Source: Dehalococcoidales bacterium
GTDB taxonomy: Bacteria > Chloroflexota > Dehalococcoidia > Dehalococcoidales > UBA2162
Reading direction: 5' to 3'
NCBI GenBank assembly: GCA_030648675.1
Contig: JAUSGV010000127.1
Coordinates: forward strand, 1 to 13,069
Length of the DNA stretch: 13,069 nucleotides
In this document: one piece after another, positions 1 to 5,960 of the stretch
How the letters are laid out: each line of letters opens with the position of its first letter
How positions within the stretch are numbered: the first letter of the stretch is position 1
Made by a program: the position numbers and the translations under genes
Notes under the pieces: generated by a model
The model's database searches: none
The model's input: the letters and a program-made list of their open reading frames with translations, nothing else
Told to the model about the DNA's origin: nothing

Positions 1-59
1 CCGGGTAGGTAACGCTGTGCTTCGGTAAAGAGTTTCTTTGATTTATCGAATTTTTTCAT
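1..59 (-). CDS. hemL: Glutamate-1-semialdehyde 2,1-aminomutase, N-terminal fragment (partial)
   Basis: Reading leftward from an ATG at 59, twenty codons run to the window edge and give MKKFDKSKKLFTEAQRYLPG. This matches the usual HemL start, in which a Lys-rich helix and 'LF-EA---LPGG' precede the conserved GVNSPVR segment. HemL is a PLP enzyme that turns glutamate-1-semialdehyde (the HemA product) into 5-aminolaevulinate, the HemB substrate. A ribosome-binding site (AAGGAAA) lies a few bases upstream of the ATG. Position downstream of hemA, hemC-cobA-hemD and hemB on the same strand supports the call. The PLP lysine and most of the protein lie outside the window, so the assignment rests on a short stretch plus context. 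Confidence 0.8.
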   Translation of the reverse strand, partial: MKKFDKSKKLFTEAQRYLP

Positions 60-325
60 GTTTTTCCTTGGTTCGTAGTTTTTTACTCTATAAGTATCCT
101 ATCCTAGTTTCCTCTCCCGCATGGGGAGAGAAAATGGCCGAAAATGTTTTTCCGCAAGATTATATTTCGTTCGCCATGAAATGGTCAAAGGGCTTCCCGA
201 TTCTAACCGGGAGGCGATAATCTCGGTCATTCGCACAGGCAAGGATGCCTGTGCCACCAATTTATATAGATTTGGTGAGATTACCACGGGCTTCGCCCTC
301 GTAATGACAATTAGTGCCAGGGCTC
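60..325. repeat. Hairpin-rich hemB-hemL intergenic region
   Basis: This 266-bp gap holds no credible gene. Four stem-loops are visible: 112-130 (7-bp arms CTCTCCC/GGGAGAG), 192-215 (8-bp stem with one G-U pair), 233-254 (perfect 9-bp arms GCACAGGCA/TGCCTGTGC, 4-nt loop) and 280-305 (ATTAC/GTAAT around a GGG/CCC core). The stretch at 277-309 ends in AATGACAA and resembles the module inside the hemCD gene at 3098-3126, as expected of a dispersed repeat family. The hairpins could slow or stabilise the message between hemB and hemL. None has the T-run of a clear terminator on the minus strand. Confidence 0.6.
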
Positions 326-1330
326 TTATCCTTCTTTCAACCACCTCGCCGCGTCTTTGGCGTGGTAGGTCAGGATAATGTCCGCCCCGGCCCGTTTGAT
401 AGAAGTGAGGATTTCCATGACAACATTTTTTTCATCCAGCCAGCCCTGTTTCGCGGCGGCCTTCACCATGGAATACTCGCCGCTGACATTGTAGGCAGCG
501 AGGGGATAATCGAACGTGTTTCTGACCTCACGTATGACGTCCAGATAGGAAAGCGCCGGCTTGACCATTACAATATCTGCCCCTTCAACGATATCCGCTT
601 CAACCTCCCGCAGTGCCTCGCGAACGTTGGCCGGGTCCATCTGGTAGGAGCGGCGGTCGCCAAACTGCGGAGCTGAATCCGCCGCGCTGCGGAAAGGCCC
701 GTAAAAACCGGAGGAATACTTGGCGGCGTAGGAAAGAATGGGCGTCTCCACGTGTCCGGCTTCATCCAGTTCCTGGCGGATCGCCAACACGCGGCCGTCC
801 ATCATGTCGGAAGGAGCGACGATGTCCGCACCGGCTTCGACGTGCGACAGCGCCATTTTCGCCAAAAGCGGCAGCGTCCGGTCGTTATCAACTTGCCCGT
901 CGCAAACCACACCGCAATGTCCGTGGCTGGTATATTCGCACAGACAGACATCGGTGATCACCAGAAGCTCAGGAACGGTCTTTTTTATCGCTTTTATTGC
1001 CTGCTGAACGATGCCTTTAGCCTTATAAGCCGACGAACCGGTCTCGTCCTTTTCCTTCGGGATGCCGAAAAGGAGAACGGCCGGAATTTTGAGTTTGGCG
1101 ATATCCTCGATCTCGCCGGGTAATCTGTCGGGAGAAAAACGGAAAACGCCCGGCATCGAGGCTATTTCCCGTTTAATATTCTTTCCTTCTTCGATAAACA
1201 ACGGATAAATCAGGTCGCCCGCGTCGACGCGGTTTTCGCGGACCAGGGCCCGCAGCGCCGGGCTGCGGCGAAGGCGGCGTAAGCGTAATTGCGGATATTC
1301 AGCCAACTTTATCACTCTCTTTTTAAGCAT
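326..1330 (-). CDS. hemB: Porphobilinogen synthase (delta-aminolaevulinic acid dehydratase)
   Basis: The 334-residue protein has normal HemB length. It condenses two 5-aminolaevulinate molecules into porphobilinogen in the cytoplasm. The zinc-site motif DVCLCEYTSHGHCG supplies Cys129, Cys131 and Cys139, so this is a zinc-type enzyme and not a Mg-only form with Asp at these positions. The two active-site lysines are Lys204 (AAKYSSGFYGPFRSA) and Lys257 (MVKPALSYLDVI), the latter being the Schiff-base lysine in the family. It lies between the HemC-CobA-HemD fusion and hemL on the same strand. The 179-bp gap upstream is the longest inside the operon and is filled by two repeat elements, so hemB translation does not depend on coupling to the upstream gene. 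Confidence 0.97.
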   Translation of the reverse strand: MLKKRVIKLAEYPQLRLRRLRRSPALRALVRENRVDAGDLIYPLFIEEGKNIKREIASMPGVFRFSPDRLPGEIEDIAKLKIPAVLLFGIPKEKDETGSSAYKAKGIVQQAIKAIKKTVPELLVITDVCLCEYTSHGHCGVVCDGQVDNDRTLPLLAKMALSHVEAGADIVAPSDMMDGRVLAIRQELDEAGHVETPILSYAAKYSSGFYGPFRSAADSAPQFGDRRSYQMDPANVREALREVEADIVEGADIVMVKPALSYLDVIREVRNTFDYPLAAYNVSGEYSMVKAAAKQGWLDEKNVVMEILTSIKRAGADIILTYHAKDAARWLKEG

Positions 1331-1332
1331 TA

Positions 1333-1411
1333 TGTCATTCCGTACTTGATACGGAATCCATAAACCGTCTTAAGCCTTATCTCCTGGATTCCGGCTTTCG
1401 CCGGAATGACA
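1333..1411. repeat. 79-bp palindromic element with 10-bp terminal inverted repeats
   Basis: The ends TGTCATTCCG (1333-1342) and CGGAATGACA (1402-1411) are perfect inverted repeats. Each end also forms its own hairpin: ATTCCGTA/TACGGAAT around a 5-nt loop (1337-1357) and ATTCCGGC/GCCGGAAT around TTTC (1388-1407). The two half-units are variants of one sequence facing each other. The left half read on the minus strand matches 3037-3063 inside the hemCD gene at 25 of 27 positions. The element begins only 2 bp upstream of the hemB ATG (minus strand), so it occupies the hemB ribosome-binding region. It looks like a non-coding dispersed repeat of the REP/MITE type; no transposase is nearby. Confidence 0.8.
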
Positions 1412-1443
1412 ACCTCTTTATGAAAAATCAAATTCCAAAACTC

Positions 1444-1515
1444 AAATGACCAATGAAACTCTTAAATCTAAATGCCAAAAACCGTTTGGTATTTGAACTT
1501 TATCATTTGTCATTT
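1444..1515. repeat. 72-bp imperfect inverted-repeat element at the hemCD 3' end
   Basis: The outer arms AAATGACCAATGA (1444-1456) and TCATTTGTCATTT (1503-1515) are inverted repeats with one mismatch in 13. The inner arms AAATGCCAAA and TTTGGTATTT pair with one wobble around a short loop near 1480. The composition (repeated CAAATG/CATTTG words) differs from the flanking coding sequence. The stop codon of the HemC-CobA-HemD gene (1510-1512) lies inside the right arm, so the element now supplies the end of that reading frame. It is likely a second family of small non-autonomous repeat. As a transcript it would form a long hairpin between the hemCD and hemB messages. Confidence 0.65.
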
Positions 1516-4029
1516 TTTGAAATACTCTTCTATGGCCGCGACCAGACCGGGTATCGTTGCCTCCCGGGCAAGAATGTCCACTTTCAATCCGGCCTTTCGG
1601 GCGGTCTCAGCGGTCTTGGCCCCGATGCAGGCAATTTTAGCACCATTCAAATCCAACTTCTTGCCGCGGAAGGCTTCGATCAGATTGGTCACCGTGGAAG
1701 AACTGGTAAACGTGATGACATCGATATTATGGTTGAGGAGCATCTCCTTGCCCCGGGCGATGGCTTCGGCGGCCGGAACCGTCCGGTAAACCGCAACGTC
1801 CTTGACCTCGGCGCCCATGCTCTCCAGTCCTTCGACCAGCTCTTTGTCGGCGATATCGGCACGGGGCAATAAAAACCGCTGGCCGGAAACCGACTTGTTC
1901 TTCAATCCTTCCAGCAAGCCCCGGCTGGTAAACTCCGCGGGTAAATAATCGACCAGTATTCCGCGGCTTTCAAGCGATTCCGCCGTCGCCGAACCTATTG
2001 CCGCGATTTTAACGCTTTTAAGAATGCGGGCATCCAGATGCAATCGTTTGAGTCTGCTAAAAAATGCCTCGACTCCGTTAACGCTGGTAAAAACCAGCCA
2101 TTGATAACGGTCGATTTCTCTGATAGCGCGTACCAATTCCACGTTGTCGTCAATTGCCTCGACGGCGATTGCCGGCAACTCGACCGGCTGGGCACCGCGG
2201 TCGGCCAAAAGACGGCTCAGGCTGCTGGCTTGCTGGCGTGCCCGCGTTACCAGGATGCGCTTTCCTGACAGCGGGCGGTTATCGAACCAGCACAGTACCG
2301 GCCTGAGTTTTACCACCTCTCCCACGATTATTATCGCCGGGGGTTTGACGTTTTCTTTTTCCGCCAGTTCGACAATACCGTCCAGCGTCGACGTGACGGT
2401 CCGCTGGTCGGGACGGGTGCCGTTCATGATTATCGCTACCGGGGTTTCCGGCAACCGCCCGTACTGCAGGAGCTTCTTCACGATCTTGGCCAGGTTCTCC
2501 ACCCCCATGAGAAAAACGAGGGTATCGGCACCGCCGGCTATCTTTTTCCAGTCGATGCCGGATGTTTTCTTGGTCGGATCTTCGTTTCCGGTAACCACGG
2601 CGAAAGAAGTAGCCACGCCGCGGTGGGTTACCGGGATACCGGCATAGGAGGGAACGGCTACCGCCGTCGTTACGCCGGGCACAACCTCAAAAGGAATGCC
2701 GTGTTTCACCAGGGCCTCAACTTCTTCGCCGCCGCGTCCGAAAACATAGGGATCGCCTCCCTTCAACCGCACCACCGTTTTCCCGCCAAGGGCTTTATCC
2801 ACCAGGAGCTGATTTATGCCACTTTGAGTCAGAGTATGTCCTTCTCTCGATTTGCCGACGTATATCTTTTCCGCGGAGTCGGGAAAAGCCGCCGACAAAC
2901 GGTCGTCGACCAGGCGGTCGTAGACGACAACTTCGGCCAACTTCAAACACTCCAGACCTTTAACGGTGATAAGGCCGGGATCGCCTGGACCGGCACCGAC
3001 TAAATACACTTTGCCGGGACGCGAGGTTTTGGAGACTGGATTCCGCATCAAGTCCGGAATGACAGAAGAGGTTGTGGGACCGCTCGAGAGATTTACCGGG
3101 ATTGCTTCGCTACGCTCGCAACGACAAGAGGAAGAGCCTTTTAACTCGAGCAGCTTTTTTGCCAGGCTCGCTCCGATCTTTTCCGCGTCGGCAGGTTTGC
3201 CTTCGGCGGCACCCGTCACCATCTTGCTGCCATCGGGTTCGGCATACATCGCCCGGAGTTTCAATTTCCCGCCCTCTACCATACCCAAAGCGGCGATGGG
3301 AGCACGGCAGCCGCCGCCCAGGGCACGTAAAAGGGCACGCTCGGCGGCAACGCTCCGCTCCGTAGGTACGTCGTTAAAAGGCTGCAACAGGGCCGCGGTT
3401 TCTTTATCGTTACACCGGATTTCTATGGCCAGGGCACCCTGTCCGACCGCCGGCAAGAAATCTTCCACCGGCAGATATTCGCTGATGCGGTCCGCCCAAC
3501 CGAGACGGTTGAGACCGGCGGCAGCAATGATAACTCCGTCGAGTTCGCCGCTGGCAGCCTTGCGCAGGCGGGTGTCGACATTGCCCCTGATAGGAAACGG
3601 CACCAGGTCGGGGCGATATGCCTTGAGTTGTATAGTTCGCCGCGGACTGCCCGTTCCAATCTTTGCGCCGGCAGGCAAGTCTTCCAGCCGCTTTCCTCCC
3701 GCGGATATCAAAACGTCCCGCGGGTCGACCCGCCGCGTTATGGCGGCAAGGCACAACCCTGCCGGAACGTCAACCGGCATGTCTTTCAGGCTGTGGACGG
3801 CGAAGTCGATACTGCCTTCGAGTAGGGCATTTTCCAGTTCCTTGACGAATACGCCCGTCCCTTCGACAGCATCCCACTGCTTATGCTGTTCGCGGTCGCC
3901 GCTGGTAACAACAGGGGTGATCTCTACCTCCAGACCGGGATTCGCCTTTTTTAATTCGGCAACGAACTGTTCGGTCTGCATCAGGGCCAGTTTACTGGCT
4001 CGCGAGCCGACGATGATCCTGTTCTTCAT
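1510..4029 (-). CDS. hemC-cobA-hemD: HemC-CobA-HemD triple fusion: hydroxymethylbilane synthase / uroporphyrinogen-III C-methyltransferase / uroporphyrinogen-III synthase
   Basis: One 839-residue frame contains three enzymes. Residues 1-297 are HemC, with the HSLKDMP motif (Asp83) and GGGCRAP with Cys241, which carries the dipyrromethane cofactor (E. coli Cys242). Residues 299-337 are a linker encoded mostly by dispersed repeats. Residues 340-585 are a SUMT/CobA methyltransferase, with VGAGPGDPGLITVKG, KGGDPYVFGRGGEE and GIPVTHRG. Residues 588-839 are HemD, starting LSGKRILVTRARQQ. The protein would take porphobilinogen to hydroxymethylbilane, close it to uroporphyrinogen III, and methylate it with SAM to precorrin-2. 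The ATG overlaps the hemA stop by 4 bp (ATGA), indicating translational coupling. CobA-HemD fusions are well known; adding HemC on the same chain is less usual. The fusion is real only if the frame is not an assembly error: no stop occurs in the linker, and GTG or ATG codons there (such as Met328) lack a clear ribosome-binding site. Confidence 0.95.
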   Translation of the reverse strand: MKNRIIVGSRASKLALMQTEQFVAELKKANPGLEVEITPVVTSGDREQHKQWDAVEGTGVFVKELENALLEGSIDFAVHSLKDMPVDVPAGLCLAAITRRVDPRDVLISAGGKRLEDLPAGAKIGTGSPRRTIQLKAYRPDLVPFPIRGNVDTRLRKAASGELDGVIIAAAGLNRLGWADRISEYLPVEDFLPAVGQGALAIEIRCNDKETAALLQPFNDVPTERSVAAERALLRALGGGCRAPIAALGMVEGGKLKLRAMYAEPDGSKMVTGAAEGKPADAEKIGASLAKKLLELKGSSSCRCERSEAIPVNLSSGPTTSSVIPDLMRNPVSKTSRPGKVYLVGAGPGDPGLITVKGLECLKLAEVVVYDRLVDDRLSAAFPDSAEKIYVGKSREGHTLTQSGINQLLVDKALGGKTVVRLKGGDPYVFGRGGEEVEALVKHGIPFEVVPGVTTAVAVPSYAGIPVTHRGVATSFAVVTGNEDPTKKTSGIDWKKIAGGADTLVFLMGVENLAKIVKKLLQYGRLPETPVAIIMNGTRPDQRTVTSTLDGIVELAEKENVKPPAIIIVGEVVKLRPVLCWFDNRPLSGKRILVTRARQQASSLSRLLADRGAQPVELPAIAVEAIDDNVELVRAIREIDRYQWLVFTSVNGVEAFFSRLKRLHLDARILKSVKIAAIGSATAESLESRGILVDYLPAEFTSRGLLEGLKNKSVSGQRFLLPRADIADKELVEGLESMGAEVKDVAVYRTVPAAEAIARGKEMLLNHNIDVITFTSSSTVTNLIEAFRGKKLDLNGAKIACIGAKTAETARKAGLKVDILAREATIPGLVAAIEEYFKK
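3037..3063 (-). repeat. Half-copy of the palindromic repeat inside the hemCD coding frame
   Basis: GGATTCCG...CGGAATGACA at this site differs at only two positions from the half-unit of the element at 1333-1359 read on the opposite strand. It forms a 6-bp hairpin (ATTCCG 3040-3045, CGGAAT 3055-3060). Read in frame on the minus strand it encodes SVIPDLMRNPV (residues about 322-332), between the HemC and CobA domains, where no catalytic residue lies. Confidence 0.8.
3098..3126 (-). repeat. Second dispersed-repeat module inside the hemCD coding frame
   Basis: The segment ATTGCTTCGCTACGCTCGCA followed by ACGACA is a typical bacterial dispersed repeat, with self-complementary ends (TTGC/GCAA). 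In frame on the minus strand it encodes CRCERSEAIP (residues 302-311) directly after the last helix of the HemC domain. The related stretch at 277-309 in the hemB-hemL gap suggests the same family in non-coding DNA. Membership in the family is recognised by eye, not by search. Confidence 0.65.
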
Positions 4030-5294
4030 TCCGGCTTTTCTACTTCCAACCGGAACAGTTGGCGGATCAATTCGATACCGTCACCGTCACCCTCGGCATT
4101 ATTTTTGAGATAATGCACCGGGTCTTTAAGCAATTTGACCACGATCGATTTCGTCATAGCTTCAAGGTAATCATTTTCTTCCTGGGTAAGCGGGCGAAGC
4201 TTTTTCAGGGTCGAGTTCAACTGGGCGGAGCGAATAGCTTCCGCCTTTTCCATGAGAGCGGTAACGGCAGGCCTGGACTCAAGAGAGTGCCACCACACGT
4301 TCAAGTCTTCTAATTCCTCACGTATTATGCTCTCGGCCCGGCTAATTTCCACTTCACGCAGCTTACGGTTCGCCTCGGAGATTTCAGTCAGGTCGTCTAT
4401 GTTGTAAAGGAAGACATTGTTCACGCCTTTAACGTTATCAGCCACGTTGCGGGGCACCGCGATATCGATGATAACCAAGGGAACTGCCGGACGGCCCTTC
4501 ATGACGCTCTCGATCCTCGCAGCGTCGACAAGGGCGTGGGGGGAACTGGCGCAGCCGACCACGATGTCGCAATGACCCAATTCATCAAAGAGGTTATACA
4601 TGTCGACCGCCTTGCCGCCAAGTAAATCGGCTAGCTCGGCAGCTCTCTCCAGCGTCCGGCTGGCAACAGCAATCTGGGTTACCCCACGTTCTTTCGAGGC
4701 TTTGGCCACAAGCCGTCCCGCCTCACCGGTACCGATAACCAGGAGACGGGATTTGCTCAGGTCGGGGATGATCTGAGCGGCGAGTTCCACTGCTACAGAA
4801 CTGACGGAAAGGGCGTTTTTGCTGATGCCGGTTTCCTCACGCACGCGGCGTCCGGCGCGAATCGCACCCTGGAACAGATGCCGCAGGAGCAAATTCACCA
4901 TTCCAGATTTCTCCGCGGCTTCCAGGGCATTACCGACCTGTCCCAGTATTTCGTATTCGCCGATGATCAGCGAGTCCAGTCCGCAGGTAATACGGTACAG
5001 GTTCTTGGCGACCTCCTGCTGGTTGGTGATAACATACGCGCAGCGGGTCAATTCGTCGTCCGGTATATTCAAATACGTCTGGAAGAACTTGAGTCCGGTC
5101 TTTTCCACATCGCGCCCATCGTTTTCGGCGATGTAGACCTCCGTCCGGTTACACGTCGAAAGAATGATGCCGCAGGGAGCGTGATTGTGCAACAACGAAA
5201 GATGTTGGGCCAACTCTGCGCTCCTTATCGCCGCTTTTTCCCGGACCTCCACCGGAGCCGTCCGATGGTTCACCCCGATAACACAAATTCGCAT
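4026..5294 (-). CDS. hemA: Glutamyl-tRNA reductase
   Basis: The 422-residue protein is full length for the family. It reduces glutamyl-tRNA(Glu) with NADPH to glutamate-1-semialdehyde, the first committed step of the C5 route. The N-terminal catalytic domain begins MRICVIGVNHRTAPVEVREK and carries LSTCNRTEVY with the nucleophile Cys48. LDSLIIGEYEILGQV follows; the family more often has GEPQILGQ here, so the Pro-Gln pair is Tyr-Glu. The NADPH-binding fold starts LLVIGTGEAGRLVAK, and a helical dimerisation domain closes the protein. The start lies 3 bp after the sirC stop and the end overlaps hemC by 4 bp. In many bacteria HemA is the haem feedback point through regulated proteolysis; nothing here shows that directly. 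Confidence 0.97.
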   Translation of the reverse strand: MRICVIGVNHRTAPVEVREKAAIRSAELAQHLSLLHNHAPCGIILSTCNRTEVYIAENDGRDVEKTGLKFFQTYLNIPDDELTRCAYVITNQQEVAKNLYRITCGLDSLIIGEYEILGQVGNALEAAEKSGMVNLLLRHLFQGAIRAGRRVREETGISKNALSVSSVAVELAAQIIPDLSKSRLLVIGTGEAGRLVAKASKERGVTQIAVASRTLERAAELADLLGGKAVDMYNLFDELGHCDIVVGCASSPHALVDAARIESVMKGRPAVPLVIIDIAVPRNVADNVKGVNNVFLYNIDDLTEISEANRKLREVEISRAESIIREELEDLNVWWHSLESRPAVTALMEKAEAIRSAQLNSTLKKLRPLTQEENDYLEAMTKSIVVKLLKDPVHYLKNNAEGDGDGIELIRQLFRLEVEKPE

Positions 5295-5297
5295 TTA

Positions 5298-5960
5298 TTA
5301 AACCTGCCTTACTTCATTGTGCTGCTTTAACAAATTCTGCGTGATTATTTCCCTGGCTTTTTCAGTTTGTCCTTTCTCGATCAAACCCGCCAGTAAATCC
5401 AGGTCGAGCGCGTCCTGCCAGGTTTCGCTGTCGATGCTGAGTCCCCGCCGCTTTATCTCACTGCGAATCTCCTCGATGATCTGCAACAAGACGGCATATT
5501 CCTCGCCGAATTCCTTCTCTAACCGGGTACGCAGTTTTCGGGCGAGAGCCGGACTCTTTCCCGCGGTGGAGACGGCAATGGTGATATCGCCGCGTTGAAC
5601 AAGCGACGGCAGAATAAAATCGGAATATTCGGCGTCGTCGACAACATTAACCAGTACGCCACGGCTCCGGCTTTCCAGGGCAATCTGATGATTCGTTTCG
5701 CTGTTGTCGGTAGCGACTATTGCCAGAAACGCCCCGGTCAGGTCTCCGGGCTGGTAAGCTCGCCGCGAGATACTTATCTTCCGGTTCGCCGCCAGTTCCG
5801 GGCAAAGCTCGGGACTGATCACTTCTACTTTTGCGCCGTTCTCGAGAAGTGTATTTACTTTGCGAAGGGCAACCGCACCGCCGCCGATAACGACGCATCT
5901 CTTGCCGTCGATATCCAGAAAAACGGGGTAATACGAGGATGACTGTCCCTTTTTGCTCAT
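5298..5960 (-). CDS. sirC: Precorrin-2 dehydrogenase (SirC/Met8/CysG N-terminal family)
   Basis: This 220-residue protein opens with an NAD-binding Rossmann fold: CVVIGGGAVALRKV at residues 22-35, with acidic/SPEL second-strand sequence at 46-52. VNVVDDAEYSDFILPS follows at 104-119, where the family's catalytic Asp lies, then GDITIAVSTAGKSPALARKLR. It oxidises precorrin-2 from the CobA domain to sirohydrochlorin with NAD+. Met8p and CysG versions also insert iron, while SirC of Bacillus does not. No separate SirB/CbiX/CbiK-type ferrochelatase is in the window, so either this protein chelates iron or the chelatase is encoded elsewhere. The start overlaps the ahbD fusion stop by 4 bp (ATGA), and hemA follows after 3 bp. 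Confidence 0.93.
   Translation of the reverse strand: MSKKGQSSSYYPVFLDIDGKRCVVIGGGAVALRKVNTLLENGAKVEVISPELCPELAANRKISISRRAYQPGDLTGAFLAIVATDNSETNHQIALESRSRGVLVNVVDDAEYSDFILPSLVQRGDITIAVSTAGKSPALARKLRTRLEKEFGEEYAVLLQIIEEIRSEIKRRGLSIDSETWQDALDLDLLAGLIEKGQTEKAREIITQNLLKQHNEVRQV

Noticed and set aside
60..325. CRISPR array or tandem-repeat array
   Set aside because: The hairpins differ from one another in sequence and spacing, so there is no repeat-spacer structure.
99..378. Short open frames on both strands in the hemB-hemL gap
   Set aside because: They run through hairpins and dispersed repeats and have no domain or ribosome-binding site. Repeat sequence commonly stays open by chance.
2966..4108. 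A long plus-strand open frame (380 codons) opposite the hemC region
   Set aside because: It is antisense to the HemC domain, whose motifs are intact, and its translation is rich in Arg, Ser and Pro with no recognisable domain. It is a shadow of GC-biased codon positions.
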